64,000 bases of DNA from Ezakiella coagulans (GCF_003096635.1 NZ_QEKV01000001.1:71534-135533); one strand, 5' to 3'; shown: positions 8,385 to 18,613, numbered from the stretch's first letter. The notes: generated by a model from the letters alone, not told the origin. Program-made: numbers and translations.

Positions 8385-11300
8385 ATGAAAAGAAAATTAC
8401 TTTCAATAATTTTAGCGGTTTTCATGGTGTTTGGTATTATTCCATTCACGTCACAAGCAAGTGACAGTAGGAGTTACACTGATGCTTATGAAACGCTTAC
8501 CAAAGAAATGGACAACAAACTGGAGGATGGTAAAGAGTACGAATTTATCGTTGAAATCTTTGAAAATAATCGTCCGGTTTCGAGACAAAGAAGAGATCTA
8601 ACAGCACAAACTTACAGTTCTGCTGCTAGAAGAGGTAGAGAGTTAAGTTTGGTCGAAAAGAGAATAAATGATCAAAACGAAGTTTTGGCAGATATTTTCG
8701 GTGAAAGACAAATAAGAAGACACTCTGATGAAATTTCGTACTCAACAATGAGTAGAGCTTCATCATTTAGAGCAAGAAACAATTCTCGCCCGATTATCAG
8801 AGATACAGAACAATTAAAAACGATGCCACGTTATAAAGCATTGTTGAACGGTTTTGCATTGAAGATGACTTATGCAGAAGCTAAACAAGTTGCAATGCTT
8901 CCTAATGTTAAGGCTGTTACAAAAGCAGTTGAATACAAAATGCCTGAAAAGCCAAGTATGGGAACAAGCAAAAACATCATTAATGCAAATGTATCAACTG
9001 AAAGAGGCTACAATGGTAAGGGAAGAGTTGTTGCTATTCTGGATACCGGTGCAGATGTTAGACACCCTGACTTCAGACTTTCTGAAAAAGGACTTAAAGC
9101 AGCAAAGTATAATGAAACATCTATAAATGAAAAGATTGCAGAATTACACTTGTGGGGAAGATTTGAGACAGATAAGATTCCATATGCATACAATTATGCT
9201 GACAGAAGTTTTGATCTTTTAGACAAAGCAGATCACGGTCAACATATAGCAGGTACAATTGCAGGTAATGCTATAGACCCAAGTAGAGGTGTTGTGGGCG
9301 TTGTTCCGGAAGCACAACTTATGGTTATGAGAGTTTTCCCTATTGGGGCACCTACTACTAATACAGCAATATACGCAGAAGCAATAGATGACTCCGTACT
9401 ACTTGGCGCCGATTCTATCAATATGAGTTTAGGCAGCTTTGCCGGTTCTGAAGATGCAGATAAGATTATGACAAAGGTTGTAAAGAATGCTAATGAACAT
9501 GGTACTCTTGTTTGTATAGCAGGCGGTAACGATGGATATCAATTTAGTCAAAATCACTATCAACCTTCAGATGTTCTAGACTTTGCAACAGTTGGTGCAC
9601 CGGCTACAATGAAGGAATCATTGTCGGTAGCTTCTTACAACAATAGTAATATTTCTTTTAAAAGAGCAGTGTTTAAGATTGGTGAAGAAGAAATAATTAC
9701 TTCACGTGGAGATTATACTAAATCACAACCACAATGGGATTTAGAAGAAAATAAGGAATACGATTTAGTTTTTGTTGGTAAAGGTAACAGCGACTCAGAC
9801 TATGAAGGAAAAGATGTAAAGGGTAAAATTGTTGTAGCTGAAAGAGGCGAAGCATCATTTGGCGATAAATCTGCTATGGCTTTCAAAAAAGGAGCAGCAG
9901 CTTGTATTATTGGCTATACAATTAATCCAAATCAAAATAAAGATCAATTATATTTTATTACTGTAGAAAATGAGGCTCCTGTAGTTCCAACTTATAACAT
10001 TTCTAACAAGACTTATGATGAAATTAAAGCAAAGTTAGATGCCGGTGAAGTAAAGATATCATTTGTTAAAAATGATATAAGCAATTACGAATCTCCTGTA
10101 AAGGGTACTATGAGTGACTTCAATAGCTGGGGTCCAACTCCAGGACTTGGAATAAAGCCTGAAATCACAGCTCCTGGTGGAGATATCTGGTCAACTGCAA
10201 ACAATGGCGGTTACCAATCAATGAGTGGTACTTCTATGGCAACACCGCACGTTGCAGCAGGAATTGCAGCAGTTCGTGGTAAATTAACTGAAATGAATAA
10301 TTTAGGTTTACCAGCTTCAGATATTGCAATGCTTGTTAAAAAGATTCTTATGAACACTGCAAAACCGGCAATGACTAAGAGTGGGAAAGGATATTTTTCA
10401 GTTAGAAGCCAAGGTGCCGGTATCATGGATTTAGATGATGCTACAAGTGGAAGCTATGTAACAGTTGAAGACAACAGAGCTAATACTACATCACATGGAG
10501 ATGCAAAAGTTGAATTTAGACAAATAAATGATGCAAAACTTGGAGTAGATTTGAAGCTTCAAAGTTATTTACAAAAAGATGTAACATATGACGTAAGTTA
10601 TGTTTTACAAACAGATGCTGTGGATGATAAAGGCTCTGTAGTATTGGATCCTGATAAATATGAACCGATTACTTTAGGACAAGATAGTCTCGAAAGTATT
10701 ACTGTTAATGCTAACGGCGAAGCAAATTTAACTAAAGAAATAACGTGGACTGAAGATGACTCTTTAAAACAAAAATATCCAAAAGGATACTATGTAGATG
10801 GATACATTTTCTTTAAGCCTCAAACAGAAGGAATACCGACAATATCAATTCCAATGCTTGCATTTAAAGGTCCTTGGGACACTCTACCAGTTATAGAGAA
10901 CTTTATTCATACCTACGACTTAGAGGATACAGAAAGCAAGAGACCACTTTGGTTACCAGAAAATATTGCAGCTGAAGATATATATAAAGCGCCAGTTGAT
11001 GATGTACATGCAACAATGCTTGTATCAAAGATGCTTTATTTGGATAACAGTGAAACTTACAATGAAGCACTAGGAAGAACTGAAGATGGAAAATTTACAG
11101 ATAACTTAGCGATAAGTCCAGGAGTAAAAGATAAGTCTCAAGATTCATTCCAATTTAAAGGAGTTTTCCTAAGAAACTGGGATGACTTCTATATGGAAAT
11201 TTCAAATGCTCAAGGACTAGTAAAGAAAATTGAAAATCCATACAGAAAGAGTGGAAGAAAATCAGGTTTTACTGTAAACGGTACAGAAATATACGCTATA

Positions 11301-14300
11301 TCAGAAGCACCTTGGATGTGGGATGGAACCGATGCTGACGGTAAGCAAGTTCCTGAGGGAGCATATACTGTGAAAGTTCACGCAAAGATGCAAAACAATG
11401 AAGCGGCACCAGCTGATGAAAAAACAGTAACAGTAAAAGTGGATAATACTAAACCAGTAATAAGCGAAAGACCTGCATTTGATGATAAAGAAAGAACATT
11501 GAAAGTAAAAGCAACAGATGGATTATCGGGAATCAAAGCTGTTTATTACTTGTATGAAACAGGAGATACTAAAAAACCAACAAATTTAATATATAATGAT
11601 ACTGCTGATAGTGACGGATATTATGTTTTAGATGACTGCAATGACAAAGGTATTGTATTTGTTGAAGATTGGGCAGGAAATATTACAAAACTTGATTTAA
11701 GTGAAAAAGGTAAGAATCAAATTGTGATTGATAGAACAACAGAAGACGGATTAACAGATCCAGGTAGTGAAATTGCTGTTTACAATAAAGATCACAAGAA
11801 GATGACAAATCTTAGTGCACTTGAAGATGGAGAATATACTCTAGAAGCTTTAAATGTTCCTGAAGGAATCAATGTAGAAATAACACCAAATAAGGTTGTA
11901 TTCCCTAAAGAAGACAAGACTACTATAGAAACTGTAACTGTAAAATTTACAAAAGTTTCACAAGAAGACTTAGACAAGTATGGAACATTAAATGTTACTG
12001 TAGTTGACAGCGATGTCTTATGGGATGGTTACACTATATACGCTGTAGACAAAGACAACAAAAAATACGAACTATATTCAAAATTTGACTGGGGCGCAGA
12101 CACTTATGGAACAAAAGTTCCAGCTGGAGAATACGCAATAGTTGTTTTAAACTCTAAAGGTGAAGAGGTTAATTTTGCTGGCGAAAAGAAAGCCACAGTT
12201 ACTAAACAAAATGTAACATGGAATAGAATTAGATTCTTAAGATCAGGTGACTTACAAGTTTATTTATGGTCTGAAGTGACTGAATTAATTAAGAAAATCA
12301 AAAATTTAGGAGAGTTACTTCCAAAAGAAAAAGCAGATGATCCAGATGTATTTAAATTTAATGCAAAAGAAATCTTTAGAGCTTATGACCCAGAGACTGG
12401 AAAAGATTTATTTGAAGGAACAGGCTATTATGAAGCATGCTTCATGCCTTGGCCTAATGGACAAGGGTTTAAGTTCTTGATACCAGCTGATGGAAACTAT
12501 ACAGTAGAATTAATAAATGATAATAGAGAATATTTAGTTGACCCTGCAAGAGTTGATGCAGAGCTTTTCACATATCAAAAAGATGAAAAAGAGAAATGGA
12601 TTGGTATGGACGTATACTATCCAAAAAATAAAACTGCTAACTTAACTATTGTAGAAGAATTGGTCTCCGGAGAAACATCAACTGAACCTATAAAAGCTAG
12701 ATATCATTTATATGATGACTATGGTAAAGAAATCAAACCTACAGGAGATAAAGTATGGGAAAATCTTCAAGCTAAATTCTATACTTTGGAAGTTGAAAGT
12801 TTAAGTGACAAATTTGTTCCTGAAAGAAAAACTTACAAGATAGATGCTTTTAATAAGTTAAATGTTGAACAAATCGTTAGATGGAAGAATTTAAGCGAAG
12901 ATCCTGTTAAGAGATATACTTCTCTAGCTATAGGTATATATGGTGAATATGATACTTCAAACAGAAATATTCAAGTGCTACTGAAGAATAAAAATACTCA
13001 AGAAGAAATTGTCATTAATGCAGAAGCAGGCACTAAAGTCAGTGAGCAAGTTGTTCCACTGGGAACTTATGAAGTTACCGTAACATTACCGGATAACATA
13101 GTTATAAGCGATATATTTTTAAGTGGCGAAGATTCAAAAAACAAACTAACTGTTCTTGGAACTAAGTTCGAAGTAACATTTACTGGAGCATATAATGGAA
13201 TTGAAATTAATTTGAAAAAACAAAAGAGAGATTTCGGGGAAGTAAATGTTGTTGCTACTGGATTAAAAGAAGAAGTGGTTAGCTACAAGCTAAGTAGGGA
13301 AGGTGTAGCACTTCAATCAGACGATGGAATATTCAAAGATATTGAACCGGGTAAATATATTTTAACATTTGAAACACCTGAAGGATATGAAGTTGAGTCA
13401 AATGAAATAGAAGTTAATGTAGAAGAAGGCAAATTAAGTAAAGTTTATATAAACTTTAATACGAAGCTTGATAATAATGTTACAACTCATAAAGCCATAG
13501 TAACAGCGGATGAAGTAAATAAAGACAGTCAAAAATTGCGTGATTTGAAATTAGAATATGTAGCATTAGCAAAAGATGGAGCACAATATAGTATTGATAA
13601 GATTCCGACAAATACAGAAGTTAGACTTGTAGAAGTTGGTTTGCCGGATGGCTTCGTAAGAAAAGATGCTAGTGATGAATACATTACATTTGATGCAGAT
13701 AAAGAATTTAGTTTTGAATATGTAAATACAAAAGTTATACCGGCAAATGAAGATGACACAAAAGAAGGATATGTAAATATTACTTTTGATGCGGTTGACA
13801 ATGGTGTTCTAAACGCTCCTGGATTTAATAATGTTAAAAAGATTTCATATTTAGTTAAAGAAGCTTATCAAGTAAGCGACTTTGAATTCTATATTCCAGA
13901 AGTTACAGCAGATAAAGATTATAAATTTACAAATTGGGATAAATCTTTACCATCAAAGAGATTTGCTAAGTCTGAAGAGTTGCTGGCACAATATGAATAT
14001 GTAGGAGTTGTTGTTCCTCCAACACCGGACGAACCGAGTGTTCCTGACTATCCGATTATCCCTGACTACCCGGTAATTCCTCACAGACCGCACAGACCTG
14101 CAAAACCTACAAAAGACATTGTAAAAGAAACAAAAAAATCGACTGAAACAGTAAAACCTGTTGAAGAAAAGAAAGACTACGGAATTGTTGAAACAATGCC
14201 GACAATTGCAGCAACATTCTCAGATTTACCTGAAAATGCAGCAGCAGGTTCAATCATGAATATGGTTGCACGTGGAATTCTTAAGGGAATGGACAACGGA

Positions 14301-14759
14301 AAATTTGAAGGAGAACTCCCGATAACAAGAGCAATGGTTGCAACAGTATTGAAGAGACTCTCAAAAGACCAAACAATCAACAACGTAAAGAGCTTCACAG
14401 ACGTAAAAGACAAAGACTGGTTTGCAGATGCAGTTAAATGGGCACAATCACAAGGTCTCATCAAGGGATACGAAGATGGCACATTTAAGGCAAACAATCT
14501 CGTAACACGTCAAGAACTTGCAATCATAATCGAAAGATTCTTGAAAGCACACGGAATCACAATGGACGAAATAAAAGAACTTTCATACAAGGATCTCAAT
14601 ATATTGCCGGCATGGAGCAGAGATGCAATCATCGCAATGGCAAAGATTGGACTTGTAGAAGGACAAACAGAAGAAATGTACAACCCGGCAAGCCAATTCA
14701 CAAGAGAAGAACTTGCAGTAATGCTCGAAAAGATCATTATCTGGGTTGAAAAACATTAG
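8385..14759 (+). CDS. SLH-anchored giant subtilisin-like (S8) cell-surface protease
   Basis: 2,124 residues from the ATG at 8385; an upstream in-frame GTG at 8349 lacks a ribosome site and would spoil the signal peptide. After the signal peptide (to about residue 25) and a propeptide comes an S8 domain with the catalytic triad visible: Asp in LDTGADVRHPD (~220), His in DHGQHIAGT (~284) and Ser in GTSMATPHVAAG (~615). A protease-associated (PA) domain is inserted between His and Ser (~460-540). Behind it lie Fn3/Ig-like modules of the C5a-peptidase/lactocepin type, including a FlgD-like Ig motif near residue 980. A Pro-rich spacer (~1885-1910) leads to three C-terminal SLH repeats. The protein is likely exported and held on the wall polymer. 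Asaccharolytic anaerobes live on peptides, so extracellular proteolysis is the inferred role. Confidence 0.92.
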   Translation: MKRKLLSIILAVFMVFGIIPFTSQASDSRSYTDAYETLTKEMDNKLEDGKEYEFIVEIFENNRPVSRQRRDLTAQTYSSAARRGRELSLVEKRINDQNEVLADIFGERQIRRHSDEISYSTMSRASSFRARNNSRPIIRDTEQLKTMPRYKALLNGFALKMTYAEAKQVAMLPNVKAVTKAVEYKMPEKPSMGTSKNIINANVSTERGYNGKGRVVAILDTGADVRHPDFRLSEKGLKAAKYNETSINEKIAELHLWGRFETDKIPYAYNYADRSFDLLDKADHGQHIAGTIAGNAIDPSRGVVGVVPEAQLMVMRVFPIGAPTTNTAIYAEAIDDSVLLGADSINMSLGSFAGSEDADKIMTKVVKNANEHGTLVCIAGGNDGYQFSQNHYQPSDVLDFATVGAPATMKESLSVASYNNSNISFKRAVFKIGEEEIITSRGDYTKSQPQWDLEENKEYDLVFVGKGNSDSDYEGKDVKGKIVVAERGEASFGDKSAMAFKKGAAACIIGYTINPNQNKDQLYFITVENEAPVVPTYNISNKTYDEIKAKLDAGEVKISFVKNDISNYESPVKGTMSDFNSWGPTPGLGIKPEITAPGGDIWSTANNGGYQSMSGTSMATPHVAAGIAAVRGKLTEMNNLGLPASDIAMLVKKILMNTAKPAMTKSGKGYFSVRSQGAGIMDLDDATSGSYVTVEDNRANTTSHGDAKVEFRQINDAKLGVDLKLQSYLQKDVTYDVSYVLQTDAVDDKGSVVLDPDKYEPITLGQDSLESITVNANGEANLTKEITWTEDDSLKQKYPKGYYVDGYIFFKPQTEGIPTISIPMLAFKGPWDTLPVIENFIHTYDLEDTESKRPLWLPENIAAEDIYKAPVDDVHATMLVSKMLYLDNSETYNEALGRTEDGKFTDNLAISPGVKDKSQDSFQFKGVFLRNWDDFYMEISNAQGLVKKIENPYRKSGRKSGFTVNGTEIYAISEAPWMWDGTDADGKQVPEGAYTVKVHAKMQNNEAAPADEKTVTVKVDNTKPVISERPAFDDKERTLKVKATDGLSGIKAVYYLYETGDTKKPTNLIYNDTADSDGYYVLDDCNDKGIVFVEDWAGNITKLDLSEKGKNQIVIDRTTEDGLTDPGSEIAVYNKDHKKMTNLSALEDGEYTLEALNVPEGINVEITPNKVVFPKEDKTTIETVTVKFTKVSQEDLDKYGTLNVTVVDSDVLWDGYTIYAVDKDNKKYELYSKFDWGADTYGTKVPAGEYAIVVLNSKGEEVNFAGEKKATVTKQNVTWNRIRFLRSGDLQVYLWSEVTELIKKIKNLGELLPKEKADDPDVFKFNAKEIFRAYDPETGKDLFEGTGYYEACFMPWPNGQGFKFLIPADGNYTVELINDNREYLVDPARVDAELFTYQKDEKEKWIGMDVYYPKNKTANLTIVEELVSGETSTEPIKARYHLYDDYGKEIKPTGDKVWENLQAKFYTLEVESLSDKFVPERKTYKIDAFNKLNVEQIVRWKNLSEDPVKRYTSLAIGIYGEYDTSNRNIQVLLKNKNTQEEIVINAEAGTKVSEQVVPLGTYEVTVTLPDNIVISDIFLSGEDSKNKLTVLGTKFEVTFTGAYNGIEINLKKQKRDFGEVNVVATGLKEEVVSYKLSREGVALQSDDGIFKDIEPGKYILTFETPEGYEVESNEIEVNVEEGKLSKVYINFNTKLDNNVTTHKAIVTADEVNKDSQKLRDLKLEYVALAKDGAQYSIDKIPTNTEVRLVEVGLPDGFVRKDASDEYITFDADKEFSFEYVNTKVIPANEDDTKEGYVNITFDAVDNGVLNAPGFNNVKKISYLVKEAYQVSDFEFYIPEVTADKDYKFTNWDKSLPSKRFAKSEELLAQYEYVGVVVPPTPDEPSVPDYPIIPDYPVIPHRPHRPAKPTKDIVKETKKSTETVKPVEEKKDYGIVETMPTIAATFSDLPENAAAGSIMNMVARGILKGMDNGKFEGELPITRAMVATVLKRLSKDQTINNVKSFTDVKDKDWFADAVKWAQSQGLIKGYEDGTFKANNLVTRQELAIIIERFLKAHGITMDEIKELSYKDLNILPAWSRDAIIAMAKIGLVEGQTEEMYNPASQFTREELAVMLEKIIIWVEKH

Positions 14760-14780
14760 AAAATAATAAGAGGATATAAG

Positions 14781-14813
14781 AAAGACGCCGAAATATGAAG
14801 GCGTCTTTTTTTG
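14781..14813 (+). terminator. Intrinsic terminator after the subtilase gene
   Basis: AAAGACGCC (14781-14789) paired with GGCGTCTTT (14800-14808), then seven or more T. Confidence 0.9.
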
Positions 14814-14829
14814 TATAAATGTTTTTGGG

Positions 14830-15012
14830 AATATTTTATTGGCACAGCGTTGTTTGTGTGGTTGTAAATTGTATAAACGACATATATGGCGGTACCCTTC
14901 CCGTGCTCAAAAACGAAATCATAGATGTATGCCTGTGCCCGGCAGTGCGAAAAAGAAATCTGTGATTTCGTATTTGAGCACTGAGAGGGTATTTCGCACG
15001 GTTGGGCACAGG
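14830..15012 (+). repeat. Leader + expanded module C, copy 2 (nested palindromes)
   Basis: After the shared leader, module C is about twice the length of its relatives. It contains three interlocking inverted repeats: CCTGTGCCC/GGGCACAGG, GTGCGAAA/TTTCGCAC and GTGCTCAAA/TTTGAGCAC, around GAAATC/GATTTC cores. It looks like an inverted partial duplication inside the hairpin. Confidence 0.75.
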
Positions 15013-15060
15013 AAGGACATCGTTGTTCCTTACGTCACAACGTATGCCGTCCGGCTACGG
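15011..15060 (+). repeat. Hairpin module E, copy 2
   Basis: GGACAT...ATGCC arms around CGTTGT (15021-15026) paired with ACAACG (15037-15042), with a 10-base loop. It follows directly on module C. The spacer from 15060 to 15150 matches the spacers at 7905-7985 and 30410-30500. Confidence 0.8.
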
Positions 15061-15150
15061 ATGCGTACACACGCATATACAATTGTAAATACATAACAAT
15101 TTTATAAATGTGAATGTAATTTTTTATGTATAAATACGCACACGCCGTCA

Positions 15151-15300
15151 GTAGCGTCGCATTCACAATTGACGTCAACGACTCACTTCTCCTATTCGTC
15201 GAAATGTCGTCGGACGTCTTTGCATAAGACCTACCATCGTCTGTTTGATTTTTCAAATCAAACAGTACGGGTTAGGTCTATAACATCCCGACGCCTGGGA
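15151..15300 (+). repeat. Structured repeat module A, copy 4 (covarying variant)
   Basis: It has the same architecture as the other A copies but altered arms in the long hairpin: CTGTTTGATTT (15241-15251) pairs perfectly with AAATCAAACAG (15255-15265). Both arms have changed together relative to the TTTTTGATTT/AAATCAAAAA arms elsewhere. The outer stem is GCGTCG/CGACGC. The tail is the second type (CTGGGATATGGG), shared with copies 5 and 6. Confidence 0.85.
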
Positions 15301-15360
15301 TATGGGTAAATACACGATTGTGATTTATGCAATTTAATAATCAATAAACACTGTATTATA

Positions 15361-15434
15361 GACCAGTTTTTTTATCCATCGAACAGAAATCTTTGATTTC
15401 GTCGTGAGATGAGATAAAAAGGTGTATCGCCGCC
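15361..15434 (+). repeat. Hairpin module B, copy 2
   Basis: GACCAG, then the T-run/ATAAAAA stem around GAAATC-TTT-GATTTC, ending GTGTATCGCCGCC. The outer-stem 5' arm is missing here. I see nothing else between 15434 and the next gene. Confidence 0.75.
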
Positions 15435-15587
15435 AATATGAAAATATATTTATGCATTGAAATTCAATAATTTATGTATATACATTTGTATCGCCGCAAA
15501 ATAAAAATTTTATACACCATCCCATCATCAATTTGTTGTTTGAAAAAAACCGGATTTTAATATAAAATATAGGTTGGAGGGATAGAT

Positions 15588-16568
15588 ATGATTTATGTTA
15601 TTAACAAGAGCGTTGATCCTTCTTTTAATCACGCACTTGAGGAATATTTTTTAAAGGATACTCGCGAGTCGGTTTTTATGATTTGGCAAAATGAGCCGAC
15701 GGTTTTGATTGGCAGAAATCAAAATTTAGAGCTTGAGATAAATACAGATTTTACAAGAGAGCACGATATGCATATTGTGAGGAGGTTGTCGGGTGGCGGC
15801 ACTGTTTATTGTGATTTGAACAATTGTCAGTACACTTTTATTACTAATCGCGACGACAATGATGAAAATCTTTTTAAGAGTTTTGCGCACCCGGTTGTGC
15901 TTGCACTGAAGAAGTTGGGGCTCGATGCAGATTTTACCGGCAGAAATGATATTATGATCGGCGACAAGAAGGTTTCGGGGAATGCACAGTACCGTTATAA
16001 GGACAGGATTATTCACCACGGGACGCTTCTTTTTGATGCGGATATGGAGCTTTTGGCGGGTTCAATGAAGGCACGTGAGATTAAGTTTATAGATAAAAAT
16101 GTTCATTCACATCGTGCGCATGTGGGTCTTATTAAAAATTACGTGGACATGGATGTGCATGAGTTTATAGATTATATTGCGAAGAATATTGTGGAGTATC
16201 ATGATATTTCTGAGATTCGTGAGCCGTCAAGCGAGGAGCTCGAGGGTTTGAAGAAGTATTTGCCGGACTTTCCTGATTTTAACAAGACGGGTTACGACAG
16301 GGAGCATTCGAGGAAATATATGGCGAAGAAGTATCCTTTCGGGCTTGTTGAGTACGGTCTTGATGATGAGGACGGCAAGATTAAGAAGCTCAAGATTATG
16401 GGCGATTTCTTTTTGAATAATGAGTTGGAGCCTTTTTTGAGTTCGATTCGGGGTATAAATATAGAGTCAATGGAGGACGAGCTCAAGTTAAATATCGGAG
16501 ATTATATAATTGGCATGAAAAATGAAGAGCTGATTTCCGATTTAAAGGATTTACACAGAGGAGAATAG
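15588..16568 (+). CDS. lplA: Lipoate-protein ligase A
   Basis: 326 residues, the usual length for two-domain bacterial lipoate ligases. Family signatures are visible: an RRLSGGGTVYCDLNNCQYTF block (residues ~65-84) that binds lipoyl-AMP, then GRNDIMIGDKKVSGNAQ (~118-134) and a catalytic-type Lys region. It activates lipoate (or octanoate) with ATP and attaches it to lipoyl-domain lysines. A good ribosome site (GGAGGGAT) lies before the ATG. The next gene starts two bases after its stop, and the two probably work together: LplA attaches octanoyl or lipoyl groups and LipA inserts sulfur. No lipoyl-domain target gene is in this window. Confidence 0.93.
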   Translation: MIYVINKSVDPSFNHALEEYFLKDTRESVFMIWQNEPTVLIGRNQNLELEINTDFTREHDMHIVRRLSGGGTVYCDLNNCQYTFITNRDDNDENLFKSFAHPVVLALKKLGLDADFTGRNDIMIGDKKVSGNAQYRYKDRIIHHGTLLFDADMELLAGSMKAREIKFIDKNVHSHRAHVGLIKNYVDMDVHEFIDYIAKNIVEYHDISEIREPSSEELEGLKKYLPDFPDFNKTGYDREHSRKYMAKKYPFGLVEYGLDDEDGKIKKLKIMGDFFLNNELEPFLSSIRGINIESMEDELKLNIGDYIIGMKNEELISDLKDLHRGE

Positions 16569-16570
16569 TT

Positions 16571-17431
16571 ATGAGTGAGAAAAAATCTAAACATTTAAAG
16601 AAGCCGGAGTGGATCAAGGTTAAGCTTCAAGGCAACCAAAATTCCAACACGGTTGAACATACACTTTTAAATTATAATTTGAACACCGTTTGCTCGGAGG
16701 CGAATTGTCCGAACAAGATGGAGTGTTACGCTGCGAGAACTGCGACTTTTATGATTCTTGGAAAGAATTGTACGAGAAATTGCAGATTTTGCAATGTTAC
16801 TACAAAGAAGCCGGAGCCTGTGAACAAGTTTGAGCCGCAAGAGGTCGCTTTTGCGGTGCAGAAGCTGGGACTTAAGCATGCGGTTGTGACGAGTGTCGAC
16901 AGGGACGATTTGGAGGACTACGGCGCAGAGCATTTCAGACGTGTGTGCGAGGAGATTAAAAAGGTGAATCCGGGCACGACTGTGGAACTTTTGATTCCTG
17001 ATATGCATGCGATGCATGAGCATTTGGATACGATTTTCAGTGCGAAGCCGGACATTATAAATCACAATGTTGAAGTTGTGCCGGAGTTTTTTAAAGAGAT
17101 TTGTCCGCAGTCAAATATGGATTGGAGTCTCGAGGTTTTGAGATATGCAAAGGAGAAGGGTTTTATCACGAAGTCGGGCATGATGGTCGGTTTTGGGGAA
17201 ACTGAGGAAATGGTTGTAAATCTTATGAAAATGCTTAGAGAAGTCGATTGTGACATGCTCACAATCGGACAGTATCTTCAACCTTCGAGAAAGCATGCCG
17301 AAGTAGTTGAGTATGTAACGCCGGAGCAATTTGAAAGATACAAGAAACTCGGTTTGGAACTTGGTTTTAGAAGTGTTGCGAGCGGACCGTTTGTTCGAAG
17401 CAGCTATCACGCACAAATGTTGGACAAATAG
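16571..17431 (+). CDS. lipA: Lipoyl synthase (radical SAM)
   Basis: 286 residues, the normal size. The auxiliary-cluster cysteines appear as CSEANCPNKMEC (residues ~36-47). The radical-SAM cluster motif C-x3-C-x2-C is CTRNCRFC (~57-64), and the C-terminal RSSYHA holds the serine ligand typical of the family. It inserts two sulfur atoms at C6 and C8 of protein-bound octanoyl groups, consuming its auxiliary 4Fe-4S cluster. It is co-transcribed with lplA (2-bp gap) and followed by nadK (1-bp gap). Confidence 0.96.
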   Translation: MSEKKSKHLKKPEWIKVKLQGNQNSNTVEHTLLNYNLNTVCSEANCPNKMECYAARTATFMILGKNCTRNCRFCNVTTKKPEPVNKFEPQEVAFAVQKLGLKHAVVTSVDRDDLEDYGAEHFRRVCEEIKKVNPGTTVELLIPDMHAMHEHLDTIFSAKPDIINHNVEVVPEFFKEICPQSNMDWSLEVLRYAKEKGFITKSGMMVGFGETEEMVVNLMKMLREVDCDMLTIGQYLQPSRKHAEVVEYVTPEQFERYKKLGLELGFRSVASGPFVRSSYHAQMLDK

Positions 17432-17432
17432 T

Positions 17433-18254
17433 ATGAAAAGAGTTCGAATTTTTTTGAATGAATATCCGGCGTCAATTGAGGTTGCGAATGAATTGTCGGA
17501 ACGTTTTCGCTCGCTTGGAATGGAAGCGGAGCAGGTTTATATTAAGTCGCTCGACAACAAGGGCGGCGATTTTGACGTAAACATTGTTGTGGGCGGTGAC
17601 GGTACTTTTTTGCAGTCCGTTCGACTTAGCGAATTTCATTCAGCACCGTTTATCGGGATAAACACCGGAGGGCTTGGATTTTTTCAGGAAATTGGAGTTG
17701 ATGAAATTCCGACGCTTGTGCACATGCTTAAAAAAGAGGAATTTATAACCGACGAGATGAAACTTATAAAATCTGTCGCAACCACAAATGACGGCAGCGA
17801 ATTGTCGTTCTATGCGATAAATGAAATTCTCATAAAGGGAATAAATTCAAAAGTCATCCACATGGATGTGTATGTCGAGAGAAACTTCTTGCAAAAATTT
17901 TCGGGCGACGGCATTATAATTTCGACTTCAGTCGGCTCGACCGCATACAACTTTTCGGTCGGCGGTGCGATTGTGCACCCGAGCATCGAGACCATGCAAA
18001 TGAGCCCGCTTGCACCGATTTCAAGTGCAGCGTACCGTTCGCTTTTAAATCCGATCGTCATGCCGGGCAATTATACAATCGACATCTACCCTGAAACCAA
18101 ATATGAAAAATCCGTTCTGATCGTCGAAGACGGCGTTGAAAACTTTGTGAGAAACATAAGAAAAATTGAAACCACAATCAGCAACACATTTGTGAATAGA
18201 TTGCATTTGGATAAGGATATTTATTGGAAGAACCTAAAAGACAAATTCATCTAG
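17433..18254 (+). CDS. nadK: NAD kinase
   Basis: 273 residues from the ATG at 17433, which immediately follows the lipA stop; a longer frame upstream only overlaps lipA. The NAD kinase signatures are present: VVGGDGTFLQ (the GGDGT phosphate-binding motif), NTGGLGFFQE, and GDGIIISTSVGSTAYNFSVG with GGAIVHP. It phosphorylates NAD to NADP. It is the last gene of the lplA-lipA-nadK operon, and palindromic element D begins only four bases after its stop. Confidence 0.95.
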   Translation: MKRVRIFLNEYPASIEVANELSERFRSLGMEAEQVYIKSLDNKGGDFDVNIVVGGDGTFLQSVRLSEFHSAPFIGINTGGLGFFQEIGVDEIPTLVHMLKKEEFITDEMKLIKSVATTNDGSELSFYAINEILIKGINSKVIHMDVYVERNFLQKFSGDGIIISTSVGSTAYNFSVGGAIVHPSIETMQMSPLAPISSAAYRSLLNPIVMPGNYTIDIYPETKYEKSVLIVEDGVENFVRNIRKIETTISNTFVNRLHLDKDIYWKNLKDKFI

Positions 18255-18257
18255 GGT

Positions 18258-18381
18258 ATTTGCGGTCTATTTTGCGATAAACGGCTGATTCCGTGTTTTT
18301 GTCGTTGCGACGCATTTATCAATACGCCTCACTCCGAAAACACTCCATGCAGTCGTTTCTCATCAAAATATCCTCGCAAAT
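18258..18381 (-). repeat. 124-bp palindromic element D, copy 2
   Basis: Full-length copy, inverted relative to copy 1, starting 4 bp after the nadK stop. The central hairpin is GCATTT..AATACGC. With no other terminator nearby, it may act as the 3' end of the operon (inference). Confidence 0.85.
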
Positions 18382-18480
18382 TGATGGAGAGGATTTGCGG
18401 GCGATGTCGTGAATTATTATGTATAAAAATGCAAACATGGCCGTAGCGGGATGGCACTGTGTGTCCTCCCGCCCAAACTG

Positions 18481-18554
18481 CGGCATATTTTTCAATATGC
18501 CTCACTCCTAAAATATTTCATCTAAGCGTTTCTCATCGAAAATTCCGGGCAAAT
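18481..18554 (-). repeat. Element D, half copy (3)
   Basis: Only one half remains, from the central GCATATT/AATATGC hairpin to GGGCAAAT at 18554. The other half is replaced by island sequence containing a GGCACTGTGTGTCC stretch. Confidence 0.7.
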
Positions 18555-18613
18555 GGGTGGATTGTTGATTTTTGCGATAAGGCTTTTAGAATGTATGATT
18601 TTGCAAACGCAGG

